A stretch of DNA of 64,000 nt from Siphonodentalium dalli (taxonomy: Eukaryota; Mollusca; Scaphopoda; Gadilida; Siphonodentaliidae), in NCBI GenBank assembly GCA_032622095.1, contig CP136066.1:57564609-57628608 (forward strand), read 5' to 3'. Below, piece by piece: positions 46,013 to 58,108 of this stretch (position 1 is the first letter of the stretch; every line of letters starts with the position of its first letter). A model generated the notes under the pieces. It worked only from the letters and a program-made list of their open reading frames with translations, had not been told where the DNA came from and ran no database searches. The position numbers and the translations under genes were made by a program.

Positions 46013-47418
46013 TTATTAAACTCGGTCGGTTAAATTTTTTACCAGATCCATTTCGATCTGGATAAGACACCGCCATGCTCAAGTTATGACACATAAGTTG
46101 TGTTATCCGAGCACCGATATGGAATCCAATGGTATCAGTTTATCTTATGTTAAATACTATTCCAACGCAGTTGACATATAATTACGGATTGAGTTGACTG
46201 AATTAAGTTGTCCATAATTATTTCCTTCACATAATTTGTCAAAGGTTATTTTAATTACATTATTCCACAATACTGGTCTCTATAATACATGTATGCTCTT
46301 GAACAATGGTGTTCATGTTCTAATATATTCACGGTAACTCCTCGGATAGTCATAGTGTATGATAAATATGCAAAAGGATCGAAAATGAAAATAATTTTAA
46401 TATTCCAAAATTCAATATAAAACAAACGCACAAAGAATAAATAATTAGTTAAAAACAACACACAAAACTCCTACGCTAACACAGCAAACACTAATAGCCA
46501 ATGTGTCATATTTTCTTCAGACTTGTTCTGGCGTATTCCAGGGTACCATGACCGCTAGCAATGATGCATGCATGTGTAGGCGTACCGCTGATAACGCGCG
46601 TCAAATTATGTCAATTCTAGGAGGCTTAGTAAGGTTGTACCCTAGAGGTACTCTCTATTCGGCAGGGACGTGTCAGGATACTCTACTATTGGGTGGTCCG
46701 CGAGTGGGGCTCAGAGCGAATTATATAATGCAATCTTTAAATGCTACAAGCGCTCAGATACCTCATACTACATGCATGCTGACTTACTTGCTATTCAGTC
46801 GGTTTCGAACGTTTTATTCATTTTTATTGTATGTTTTATATTATTTTAGTATTGACCTTTGTGTGTTTTTTGTGTTTTTTTTCAATTGTTTTGGGGTTTT
46901 TTTATGTTCACCGACCTCTTGAATTTTTGTGACAAGTTCCGAAATGAGAAATGTAACCATTTCATTGACAAGAACATTTTCTAGGACATCGAACTCCATC
47001 TATATTGGTGAAGTGCATCTTATAAATCTACGACAAGATCGTGAAATAATGTAACAAGGATTGAACCCAACCAATGTCTCTAAATCGTAAATTCCAATTA
47101 AAAATGAAAATTAAATGCTCTAATCGATTTCAAGTTTACATCAGATATTTCATGTGGTTATTTTTCAACACAGGAACACTCGTTTTGAATGATGATTTTG
47201 GAAACTACTTGGCTAAACCTTTACATTTGCTTTTACCCAAGATAATATGTATCCCATGCCCCCGACGACGTCCCTGCTATAGAACAAATCATGATTTTAA
47301 ACAGAAATAAAATCGTGAATAAAAGCCTCCCATGCATGGTATATCAGATAGAGCACAAACACACATCAATCATTATTGACACTTGGCTTCTCTGTTGTGA
47401 CATCTTGTGTCGTGTCTT
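46013..47418. other. Intergenic, no clear gene
   Basis: A 139-codon open frame at 46503-46922 is preceded by an acceptor-like TTTTCTTCAG but has no recognisable content and turns into poly-hydrophobic low complexity. No AATAAA-type signal for the minus-strand gene at 47419 was found nearby. Confidence 0.4.
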
Positions 47419-48056
47419 TCACTTGCGTCTGAGCATCATGGTTGTGCTTTTCACAGAGTGATAGTAACCAAATTCTTCCCCCCACTGCATTCCTTTTCCA
47501 AATGGAACACTCGCGCTGTTGAGGTATGCTCCGTTCAAGTTGGAATGGTGACAGCAGTTATACCACCAGGCCCCGTGAACGTTGATGGAACATGCACAAC
47601 CTGCTTTGCTGTGATCATTGTCATAAGTGCTGAATGCTCGGCCTTCGTGTGTCAGCAGTGAGTCAACGGCTGTTCCTTCTCCCCATGTTGTTGTGATCTT
47701 AAAGAAGCTGGCGTCATTACCCAAGGCGAAGTTAGAGTACTTCGCATATCTTTCCTCTCCATCAGCTGAAGTTAGTTTAACATACAGCTCAGTGGGGGCT
47801 ATGTTGGTCAGTTGATGAATCGCTTCCAAGCCGAGCCAGTACTCACTGCCACGCATCGATTTGCTGCCGAATCCCTCGACATAATCCGCCCAATTCCGGT
47901 AAAAATCTACCAGGCCGTTGGATCGTTGTTGAAATATTGTCCAGCCTCCGTCGTCGGTCGTCATGTCACAAGCCACCTTCACCTCACCCGATCCACCCGG
48001 GTTGATGGTGTACACGTCATCAGTTCCGAAGCCGGCGTCCATCAAGTCTTTGCAGT
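47419..48056 (-). CDS. Fibrinogen-related domain (FReD) protein, terminal exon
   Basis: Encodes one complete fibrinogen C-terminal domain, about 212 residues, the usual size. FReD proteins (ficolins, tachylectin-like lectins, FREPs) are mostly secreted and bind sugars or partner proteins in innate immunity or adhesion. Visible: the opening 'DCKDLMDAGF' segment; 'GGWTIFQQRSNGLVDFYRNW'; 'SEYWLGLEAIHQLT'; the calcium site 'STYDNDHSKAGCA' followed by 'GAWWYN-C' and 'SNLNG'; and a C-terminal 'SVKSTTMMLRRK'. The exon start is set by an excellent acceptor on the minus strand, TTATTCCCTTCTCAG, so the first codon is split; an in-frame Met at 48078 lies in the intron and is not the start. No stop or frameshift. 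Upstream exons (signal peptide, other domains) are not recognisable in this window. Confidence 0.9.
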
Positions 48057-48139
48057 CTGAGAAGGGAATAAGATACAATAATTTAATATCTTATATGTGT
48101 ATTGTATTTGTCTTATTCATAAAATAGTAATGGCCATAT

Positions 48140-48330
48140 ACTGAGGATGCCCGGTGGTCCAGTCGGTAGAGGTTCGAACCCCTACAAGCACGGATTCGTG
48201 ATCTACGCTAAAGTATGATAAACAGGTTCGTGTATCTGGGCTTTCCGGGGGTCGGTGGTTTCACCACGCAGTGTTGTTTATTTCACGGTGAAATTAACCA
48301 TATGTGCGGACTTTCCACCATCCGCAAAAC
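48140..48330 (+). mobile_element. tRNA-derived SINE relic
   Basis: TGGTCCAGTCGG matches the pol III A box and GGTTCGAACCCC the B box, but they are only 4 bp apart instead of 30 or more, so the tRNA core is collapsed. The following sequence to about 48330 is T- and G-rich and may be the tRNA-unrelated body. It is upstream of the FReD exon in that gene's sense, so it would lie in its intron. Confidence 0.45.
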
Positions 48331-48396
48331 TGACAACGCCGTGATATGGCCTAGCGGCTGAAACAATGATAAACCCCAATCAACCAAACAGCCATA

Positions 48397-48500
48397 TACT
48401 GATCTACTATATATTTTTGAGACTTCCGTATATGTGTATATTTGTCCTCTATAGACTCGAAAACGGCAGGACCGATTGGGCTCAAACTTCCCATCTTCCC
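48397..48500. repeat. Repeat shared with 50215-50290
   Basis: The words TATATGTGTATATTTGTCCTCTATAGACTCG and GGACCGATTGGGCTCAAACTT (in parts) recur at 50228-50275 with an indel. It flanks the LINE fragment on its left; the second copy lies to its right inside the Helitron-like segment. Confidence 0.6.
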
Positions 48501-48510
48501 ATATAATGAC

Positions 48511-49602
48511 ATGCGGAAAATCAATGAATGGGCTGAAAAGTGGATAGTCAAATTTAATAGTGCCAAAACTAAAGTACTGCTGTTTACAAGTATAGAAAAT
48601 ATTATAAAACCAGATATAGTTTTCAATGGAGCTACCCTTGATTATACGCACAGTCACACACACCTGGGTATTGACATCTCAGAAGATTTATCATGGAATA
48701 TTTATATCGAAAATATATGTACTAAAGCCTATGCAAGACTTTCCCAAATGAGAAAACTGAAATATCTTCTTAACCGTCAGACTCTCGAAATATTATATTT
48801 ATCTCACGTCCGTCCAGTAATGTAGTATGCTAGTTGTGTATGGTTTGCAGCACCTGACTATCTATTAAAAAGACTAGATGATATACAAATCGAAGCGGCA
48901 CGTATAGTTACAGGTTGTACAAAATCGGTCCCCCATGATAGGTTGCTCTTTGAACTCGGATGGGAGAAGCTGGAAAGTAGGCGGTATGTTAAACGAATGA
49001 GTATATTTTACAATATTGCAAACGGCAAAGCCCCCGCCTACTTAACTCAGCTTCTTCCGTCAAAGGTTAAGGATAAATGTGATTACGAACTGAGAAATTT
49101 AAATCGTCCCATTTCAAATAGCAAAAGAACAGATAAAACTTTCTTCCCCACATGCGTTATGGATTGGAACAAATTGGATGAAAAGAAAGAAAGAAACATT
49201 CCACTCGATAGGTTCAAGAAAGCACTAGTAACTAAGCCATTAAAACCACCAACATATTTTTCATATGGTAAACGGCTATTGAACATCCTTCATTGTAAAC
49301 TGAGGTGTGAATGTAGTAATCTACAAGCTGATAAACTTCAAAATTATATAGCAATTTCTGCTACATGTAGATGTGGACATTCTGTAGAAAATGCTTTCCA
49401 CTATTTTTTTTAATGCCACCTACACTTTGAAGAAAGAATTACACTTCGTAATAATCTTCTGCGCTTTAATATACATTCAGTTAAAACACTGATATTTGGG
49501 GACCCGAACTTAATACAATTAGAAAATGAACATTTCTTTAAAGCTGTGCAAAATTACTTACGAGATACAACTCAAGAGGAAAATCCGACAAAGTTCTATT
49601 AA
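48511..49602 (+). pseudogene. LINE ORF2 3' fragment (CR1/Jockey-like), dead
   Basis: One frame runs through two stops (TAG at 48823-48825 and TAA at 49411-49413) to about 49602. It starts inside the RT domain and holds the 'F-N-x-x-K-T-K' motif (the NPxKT-type box), 'HLGIDISEDLSW', the thumb-region 'YLSHVRPVM', and a C-terminal 'CRCGHSVENAFHYFF-C' zinc-type motif. The 5' truncation and the 3' end retained are typical of incomplete reverse transcription. CR1/L2/Jockey-type clade is a guess from motif style. Confidence 0.75.
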
Positions 49603-50169
49603 GACGCTTGCATCATTTGAATGCAAATTGTAAAAAATTTAACAATGCACCATGAGGTACATGTATCACATTTAAAACAGCTACTTGAAATCATTATTGA
49701 AATTATTTAGAATTGGTGGGGTGGTGAGACTATACAAACTATTTTTCAAATAATATACAATGATATACTGTATGTATACACTTGTAAATATGTTATACCT
49801 ATTGTGTTGACAACCCAAATTATTATGTATCAGTGTTATAACGGCAATTGGGAGAGGGGGTTATGTTATGTTATATACTTATTGGTAATAAATATGTTTA
49901 AACCAAGGGTAAAAAGCCACGGGAATGGTCGTCGCGGCGTTTTGGAGAAGCTCCGAGCACCCGTTCTCCGCTCTCAGTCACAAAAAACGGCACTGTGGGT
50001 TTAATCGCGTTGATAGTTAAAGAGCGTTCGTATCCGCAGTGTCGTTCATAAAGAGCGTATGTGTGTAATGTGATTCTTACGTCTGTGTCCGGGCGTCAGC
50101 GTGACTGTATCCAGACATGAGCGTGTTGTGTGATTCTTTGCTTCCTATGAACGGGGGAGATTTTCATCG

Positions 50170-50538
50170 GGTCAGTTTTTTCCACCCGAGGTGATCTTCA
50201 CCTTGAAACGGGTACCCACAAATGAAATATATGTGTGTGTCCTTTATAGACTCGCACCGATTGAGCTCAAACTTGCTACCTACGGGAAGTGTCATGGACG
50301 GGTTAAATTGTGACCCCGACCTGACCTTGACCTTGAAAATGATCAATTCAAGGTCAAATCGGGTCAAATTGAAAAACAAAAATTAAATAAAAAAATTAAT
50401 TAAAAAAATTAATTAAAAAAGCCAGTAAATTAAAAAGGCACAATTAACTCATTGAAAAACAAAACAAAATAATTAAAAAAATTAATAAAAAATTGTCATG
50501 TTCTGACGATTGCCGCCAGTGGCGGGCTAACCTGCTAG
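50170..50538 (+). mobile_element. Helitron-like 3' end
   Basis: A short hairpin CCGCCAGTGGCGG (50513-50525) is followed 9 bp later by CTAG (50535-50538) and then T, matching the hairpin-plus-CTRR terminus of Helitrons inserted between A and T. Upstream is AT-rich filler (50375-50500) and the segment shared with 48397-48500. A TC 5' end could not be located, so the start given is arbitrary. Confidence 0.4.
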
Positions 50539-50539
50539 T

Positions 50540-51090
50540 TATAATATATTCTGGAAAATCTTACAACGAAAACAATCGGGAATTGATATCTTATGGTTTT
50601 ATTATCATGTAATATCCATGCAGGCTCAGATTCGGCAACTTCGTGCTTAGTGTAAACAATATATGTTATTATAGCCCTCACATAAATATGAATATATAAC
50701 AATTTGACATCAATAACATTATAATTGATCAATTTTGGTATAGCAGTGTGTGAGCTGTTCAATTGTGATATGCATGTATGGAGGGTCTAACAACAAGTAT
50801 GATTCTTTGTTATAGTCCACGTCTCTATGTGTTAATTCTGAATCAGAATTTATTTCACTATAGTTAATGTCAATTATTATGTGGTATAATTTTCTTCTGC
50901 TTCAGGTGATAATTAAAGGCATCGATGGTTGTAGGTTATAATTCACATTGTATATAGAAATAAAAGTTATCAAAATGTTTTTTTGGAAAAATTCCTCAAC
51001 AATATACTAAAAGTATAGACTAATGGTAGTATGACTACGATAGTATCCACACACACACACTTTTGCGAGTCGATCGTTTATATACAGCAC
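50540..51090. other. Gene-free stretch
   Basis: AT-rich, with no coding or repeat signal apart from a short CA run at 51050-51060. Confidence 0.5.
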
Positions 51091-51097
51091 ATAAAGA

Positions 51098-51292
51098 GTG
51101 TGCGATAAGCAAACACTCAACACCGTGGTGATATTTTTGGGGAGATTGATGCACAGTGACCAATTCAACTCCGAAAAGTTGAGTGGTGAGGATTAGCGAG
51201 CGCTCTAAATGTATGTTATAAACAACATGGTTCAGTTTTAACCAATGTTCATTGGTGGTATCTCCCCGGTGTTGAGTGTTTTGCTATCACAC
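51098..51292. mobile_element. MITE-like inverted repeat
   Basis: GTGTGCGATAAGCAAACACTCAACACC at the left faces GGTGTTGAGTGTTTTGCTATCACACAC at the right. It stops directly before the minisatellite array, whose unit also contains a TTTGCTAACACT word similar to this end. Confidence 0.6.
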
Positions 51293-51320
51293 ACACTTTA
51301 TGCTCTACTGTAACATAACA

Positions 51321-53308
51321 TGGCTGTTGTTTGCAAACACTGAGTACGATCGTGATAATAACATGTCTTTTGTTTGCTAACACTGAGTACGATCGTGATA
51401 ATAACATGGCTTTTGTTTGCTAACACTGAGTACGATCGTGATAATAACATGGCTAACACTGAGTACGATCGTGATAATAACATGGCTAACACTGAGTACG
51501 ATCGTGATAATAACATGGCTTTTGTTTGCTAACACTGAGTACGATCGTGATAATAACATGGCTTTTGTTTGCTAACACTGAGTACGATCGTGATAATAAC
51601 ATGGCTTTTGTTTGCTAACACTGAGTACGATCGTGATAATAACATGGCTTTTGTTTGCTAACACTGAGTACGATCGTGATAATAACATGGCTTTTGTTTG
51701 CTAACACTGAGTACGATCGTGATAATAACATGGCTTTTGTTTGCTAACACTGAGTACGATCGTGATAATAACATGGCTTTTGTTTGCTAACACTGAGTAC
51801 GATCGTGATAATAACATGGCCTTTGTTTGCTAACACTGAGTACGATCGTGATAATAACATGGCTTTTGTTTGCTAACACTGAGTACGATCGTGATAATAA
51901 CATGGCTTTTGTTTGCTAACACTGAGTACGATCGTGATAATAACATGGCTTTTGTTTGCTAACACTGAGTACGATCGTGATAATAACATGGCTTTTGTTT
52001 GCTAACACTGAGTACGATCGTGATAATAACATGGCTAACACTGAGTACGATCGTGATAATAACATGGCTTTTGTTTGCTAACACTGAGTACGATCGTGAT
52101 AATAACATGGCTTTTGTTTGCTAACACTGAGTACGATCGTGATAATAACATGGCTTTTGTTTGCTAACACTGAGTACGATCGTGATAATAACATGGCTTT
52201 TGTTTGCTAACACTGAGTACGATCGTGATAATAACATGGCTTTTGTTTGCTAACACTGAGTACGATCGTGATAATAACATGGCTTTTGTTTGCTAACACT
52301 GAGTACGATCGTGATAATAACATGGCTTTTGTTTGCTAACACTGAGTACGATCGTGATAATAACATGGCTTTTGTTTGCTAACACTGAGTACGATCGTGA
52401 TAATAACATGGCTTTTGTTTGCTAACACTGAGTACGATCGTGATAATAACATGGCTTTTGTTTGCTAACACTGAGTACGATCGTGATAATAACATGGCTT
52501 TTGTTTGCTAACACTGAGTACGATCGTGATAATAACATGGCTTTTGTTTGCTAACACTGAGTACGATCGTGATAATAACATGGCTAACACTGAGTACGAT
52601 CGTGATAATAACATGGCTTTTGTTTGCAAACACTGAGTACGATCGTGATAATAACATGTCTTTTGTTTGCTAACACTGAGTACGATCGTGATAATAACAT
52701 GGCTTTTGTTTGCTAACACTGAGTACGATCGTGATAATAACATGGCTTTTGTTTGCTAACACTGAGTACGATCGTGATAATAACATGGCTTTTGTTTGCT
52801 AACACTGAGTACGATCGTGATAATAACATGGCTTTTGTTTGCTAACACTGAGTACGATCGTGATAATAACATGGCTTTTGTTTGCTAACACTGAGTACGA
52901 TCGTGATAATAACATGGCTTTTGTTTGCTAACACTGAGTACGATCGTGATAATAACATGGCTAACACTGAGTACGATCGTGATAATAACATGGCTTTTGT
53001 TTGCTAACACTGAGTACGATCGTGATAATAACATGGCTTTTGTTTGCTAACACTGAGTACGATCGTGATAATAACATGGCTTTTGTTTGCTAACACTGAG
53101 TACGATCGTGATAATAACATGGCTTTTGTTTGCTAACACTGAGTACGATCGTGATAATAACATGGCTTTTGTTTGCTAACACTGAGTACGATCGTGATAA
53201 TAACATGGCTAACACTGAGTACGATCGTGATAATAACATGGCTAACACTGAGTACGATCGTGATAATAACATGGCTAACACTGAGTACGATCGTGCTAAT
53301 AACACGCT
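51321..53308. repeat. Minisatellite of 43-bp and 33-bp units, about 2 kb
   Basis: About 47 head-to-tail units of 'AACATGGCTTTTGTTTGCTA' plus ACACTGAGTACGATCGTGATAAT. At least eight units lack an internal 10 bp (TTTGTTTGCT) and are 33 bp long. Units are almost identical, with rare changes (CTTTTG to CCTTTG, CATGGC to CATGTC). Each carries the 8-bp palindrome ACGATCGT. Translated frames through it are artefacts. Confidence 0.95.
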
Positions 53309-53309
53309 A

Positions 53310-54550
53310 TTTGATATTTATGATTGGTATAAGATACAATCTGTCTATATTTTAATATTTGTTCCTTTTATGGTGGTTTTAACAGATGTAACCATTTTAA
53401 CCACAATACCCATCGCGAAGGTCGTTCGTATTTTAGGACATGATCATGATTTATAAACGGACATCATGGATGGATAAACATTTCGAAACTATATAGTATA
53501 ATGCAATTGCTCATAAACTGTGTCCATTTATATGGAACTCCTAATCAGTAACTAGTATGAGTAGGATGGTGTAAAGAGAAGCTAGACTAATTTAAACATA
53601 TGTATAAGAGTAACACATGAAAATCCCACTTGTCAAGTTGTGCTGCTATAATTAAATTATTTATCATCCCCTTTATACAGGTATGGATGTAAGGATATAT
53701 GTACATTTTATACATATATACATAAATTTGTTGCACTTTTCAGCAGTATATATATACTGACTTAACCGTAATTATGGGCAGTTGTCCTGATACAGGGTTA
53801 CGGGCAGTCATACTTCCCATTATCCGAAGTCAACAAAAAATTGCACAAAGCTATGTATAAGTTATATACCCCTATATATAACTTCAGATTTACCCCACCC
53901 CTATTTTCGTACCCACTCATAACGACAGTTCAGGAGTCAAAAACTTTACGGGCAGTATATAACAAAATGATACATAACCGTAACTACGAGCAGCATATAT
54001 ATATACTGCCTATTATCACTGTGTCAGAAATATTATATAAACGAATAGACATATTTGCTCGTAAGTGTCTTATTTCAAGCTGTTTAGTATAAATTGCTTG
54101 CTCTTCTCATGCACGGAATACGGTTCCTTTGTCCCAGACCGCTGGCTAGACTTCTCAATTGCATTACACTGATGTTTCACTTACCCACATTACTAGATGA
54201 TTATTGGCAATACACACATATTAACAAAAAATAAAATAATAATACAGAGATGATGAACAAGATATACAGGAACGCATCAACCGCGCATGTGTTGGGAAAA
54301 ATAATGGTGTGTAAACTATTACAATTGATCGAATTCCGTGAATTTCTTTTCGTAGACCAACAAAGAGTGAGCCATTATGATTTCCGGACAACCCCCACCC
54401 CACCCCCCGGACATCGCCCTGAGCATGTAACCGGGACATTTGCTCCACGTCCCCCACTTTAGTAATGAAAGTGTCCATGACACTGTAGCTCAACTTTGCG
54501 AAGAAGTAAAATTTTTGTGATGAGCAATAAATGGAATGATGAATTGAATT
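53310..54550. other. Gene-free stretch
   Basis: No gene seen. A TA-rich segment lies at 53690-53760, and C-rich tracts at 54390-54415. Confidence 0.5.
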
Positions 54551-54554
54551 TTTA

Positions 54555-55990
54555 AATCGAAGATGGCAGCCAGCGGTCATGTTTTTTGCCGAATGAGCTC
54601 AAAAGGACTCGGTCCCATCTACATGTCAATGTTAACATATATGACAAATGATGATCCGACAAAGGTATGACCTGTAGCCCATGCCAAAGGATTTAGTCAT
54701 GCAAAGAGTAAAATCCAAGATGGCTGTCGGCGGCCATGTTTTTAGGGCCGAGTGAAACAAAATTACTCGTTCCCATCTACATGGTAATGTTAACATCCAT
54801 GAGAAATTTCATAATGATCCGACCAACCGTACGACCTGTAGCCTGTGCCAAATGATTTTGTCATGCAAAGAGTAAAATCCAATATTGCAACCGGCGGCCA
54901 TGTTTTCTGACAGAATGACCCAAAATGACTCGTTCCCAACTATGTGTCAATATTAACATCCATGACAAATGTCATAATGATCCGACCAAAGGTACGACTA
55001 GTCGCCCATCCCAAACGATTTAGTCATGCAAAGAGTAAAATCCAAGATGGCTGCCAGCGGCCATGTTTTATGGCCGAATGACCCCAAAATGACTCGTTCC
55101 AACTACATGTCAATATTAACATCCATGACAAATTTCCAGATGATCAGACAAACAGTACGGCCTGTAGCCCGTGCTAATGTTTTGGATTTTGAAATCCAAG
55201 AGGGCGTCGGCAGCCACGGTTTTTGGCCGAATGACACCAAAATCACTAGTTCCAATCTACATGTCACTGTTAACACACGTGCCAAATTTCATGATAATAC
55301 GACCAAATGTACAAGTTGTAGCCCATGCCAAAGGATTGCCAATTTCATAATGATCCGACCAAAGGTACAAATTCTAGATGGCTGCTGGCGGCCATGTTTT
55401 ATGACCGAATGACCCCAAAATGACTCATTCCCATCTACATACCAATGTTAATACACATGACAAATTTCATGATAATCCGACCAAATGTACGAGTTATAGC
55501 CCATGCCAAAGGATTTAGTCATGCAAAGAGTAAAATCCAAGATGGCTGCCGGCGGCCATGATTTTTGGCCGAATGACCCCTAAATGATGATCAGACGAAC
55601 ACTCCGGCCTGTAACCAGTGCTAATGGATTGAATTTTGAAATCCAAGATGGTTGCTGACTGCCTTTTTTTTGCCGAATGGTCCCAAAATGACTCGTTGCC
55701 ATCTGCATGTCAATGTCAACAGCCGTGACAAATTTCATAACGATCCGATTAAAGGTACGACTTGTAGCCCGTGCCAAGTGATTTAGTCATGCAGAGAGTA
55801 AAATCAAAGATGTCTGCTGGGGGCCATGTTTTTGGCCGAATAACTCATAAATGACTCGTTCCCATCTACATGTCAATGTTAACATCCATAACAAATTTCA
55901 CGATGACCCAACCAAAGGTACGACCTCTAGCCCGTGCCAAAAGGATTTAGTCATGCAAAGAATAAAATCCAAGATTATGTTCGGATTACA
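54555..55990. repeat. Diverged satellite, about nine units of 150-180 bp
   Basis: Each unit contains 'AAATCCAAGATGGCTGCC', a GGCGGCCATGTTTT palindromic core, 'GAATGACCCCAAAATGACTC', 'TTCCCATCTACATGTCAATG' and 'GATCCGACCAAAGGTACGAC'. Unit starts fall near 54555, 54711, 54868, 55038, 55190, 55368, 55533, 55640, 55801 and 55966. Units differ by 10-25 percent and some are partial. A lone related piece occurs at 4300-4330. Confidence 0.85.
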
Positions 55991-55994
55991 TTAT

Positions 55995-56330
55995 ACATGT
56001 ACATATACAGCCTACAGTTATGCTGAATGGGTCAGTGTCACCCCTTTTGTGCAGTTGAGTGCCCAGGTTTTTCAAATTTGCAGCTTTCATAAAATTAACA
56101 TTTGGGTACCGAGCTCTTCTGAAATCTCACATTACAATAGAACGTGATTTAAAAGCGATTGCCTATCATTCAGTTGTTTTCGAAATGAACGTGCTAAATT
56201 TACCCGCTGAACTTGCTCTCTTCACCTTCTAACATATATACCATTCCAGCAAGGCGAAAAAAAGTTTAATTTCGTCCAATCTTTAGCACCTAAAATGATA
56301 AACATCGGCTGCCTTGTTTAAATAAATATG
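55995..56330. other. Gene-free stretch
   Basis: Nothing recognisable on either strand. Confidence 0.5.
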
Positions 56331-56334
56331 TGTT

Positions 56335-56505
56335 ATATACACAATGTGTTTGTATCGATTCATGTATCGCGACGAGGCTAGTTTTCGTGGCCACATAGCG
56401 ACGAGGCTACCTTGGTCGCCGAGTCGCTAAATGGACACGAAAACTAGCCGAGTCGCGATACATGAATCGTTACAAACACATTGTGTATATAACACATTTA
56501 TCTAC
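56335..56505. mobile_element. MITE-like inverted repeat
   Basis: GTTATATACACAATGTGTTTG and GATTCATGTATCGCGACGAG on the left face their complements on the right around a loop of GCGACGAGGCTACC. A diverged relative (ACAATGTGTTTGTACCGATG) lies at 58533-58640, followed by its own inverted arm. Confidence 0.65.
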
Positions 56506-56509
56506 CATT

Positions 56510-57385
56510 AGTGTGACAGAATCCAACGCAGAAATTACATTTTAGGAGTTTCTTTAATGCCAAAACTGTTGAATTTGTGTCCGACGATTAGCTTTCTTGG
56601 GTAAATTCTCCCAACCTGCAAAGGTATCTGTGTCACGCGATCAGCTGGCTTTGCTAAATTCTCACAACCTGCAAGTTCATGCGAATATGCCTAACGGAAA
56701 ATGTATTCAATGGACACAATCTCTTACACCTGCATGTTTTATATAATTTATAATAAATACTGAACAAATACATATTAGTTACTTTGTGATATGTTATACC
56801 ATAATACCCATTTTGGTAGGCAATCAAATAATGTTAAAACCTTGGAACTATTTGTTTATAGTACGCAAGAATATACGTTGGAATTTCGTTTTGATTTTTC
56901 ACGCGATTTTCATTCATGATTTGAACCAGTTAACGACGTCACGAGCGCCTTGTATCGCAACTGCAGTAACGATACAGATGTTGTTATCGCCAATTCGTTA
57001 TTGCCAATTGTATCAGGGAATTTCGTAGGAAATGGTAGATAAAGATCACTTTAAAAAACGAAATTTTAAAATTTTGTACAAGCTGGGTACACAACTGCCA
57101 ATTTGAAAGGCTGGGTACCAAACTAAATGACAGGGGGTGACATTGACCAATTCAGCTACAGTTACAGTTTCAGAATGACATAAAATATTACCCATGTAAT
57201 GCCATGTTGGCGATAGAAAGACAGAACGACCGACGGATGAATAGCAGTGACTACATCTGATTGTTTCTAAATCAAATGCAGTTGATTACGACGCCGACTA
57301 TATATTGACCCCCCCCCCCCTTACGATACAGTTGACCGAATTTATTTGAATTATGCTGTTGTGGATAAATAAATTGAATCCTTCC
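56510..57385. other. Gene-free stretch
   Basis: No gene seen. A C-run lies near 57308-57320. Confidence 0.5.
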
Positions 57386-57386
57386 A

Positions 57387-57500
57387 ACATATATGAGGGT
57401 AAAAGAGACGTGAGTCGGGTAAAAGAGACGTGAGTCGGGTAAAAGAGACGTGAGTCGGGTAAAAGAGACGTGAGTCGGGTAAAAGAGACGTGAGTCGCGG
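57387..57500. repeat. 20-bp tandem repeat, about 5.5 units
   Basis: Five perfect head-to-tail copies of GGGTAAAAGAGACGTGAGTC, followed by a decayed partial copy (GCGGAAAAGAGTC). Perfect identity suggests recent expansion. Confidence 0.95.
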
Positions 57501-58108
57501 AAAAGAGTCTGGGACTTTTAATTAAACATAATGAAAAAAAAATACTTCTATATTGACTGACTCGTTATAGATCATATATAGTTGGACAATTCCGGCCAGG
57601 GACGTCACGAATGGGTCCTGAATCGAGGTGTCCACTTCAGGATTTTCGATTGCACCCGCTCCCCTTCTGTCCCTATTTTTCTACTGGTCGCCGCAATATT
57701 TCCATCTGGAGTGAAATGTGATTTTCACCTCCACTTAGGTTGCAATTTTCCAGCTGGACCCCCAGCAAGCTAGAACTGTGGTCTGTACCCCTCCCCTTAA
57801 GTTGGAACATTCTGTTTCGACCATCTAGTTTCCGAATGTTCAGTCGCTCATCCATTGGCCCTGTCTTAAAATTTGATAAATTGAAAAAAGGTCTCAGGAC
57901 AAAAGTCACCGACAAAAGTGACAATAAACCGTTATTAGCAGGTGTTACATTCTCGTGATACTTGCTGAGCTTATCTCATTTGAATTTTAAACCCGTTTCA
58001 CTGCATAAGTTTCTTATTTGTTTTTTAACAATTCACTCATAACTTGTACATTTAATTTAATTAATGCATAACCAATTTAATTATAGCACGGCATAGTATG
58101 AAATGAAT

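Noticed and set aside
46503-46922. 139-codon open frame preceded by an acceptor-like TTTTCTTCAG
   Set aside because: No ATG at its opening, no recognisable motif, and the second half is a T-rich hydrophobic run from composition.
51298-53305. Repetitive open frames such as MLLSRSYSVLA repeats
   Set aside because: Translation of the 43/33-bp minisatellite; frames shift with unit length.
51321-53308. Possible CRISPR array because of regularly spaced repeats
   Set aside because: There are no unique spacers, units are head-to-tail and identical, and the context is eukaryotic.
57582-57958. Overlapping 60-80 codon frames on both strands
   Set aside because: No motif, both strands equally open, no splice context.
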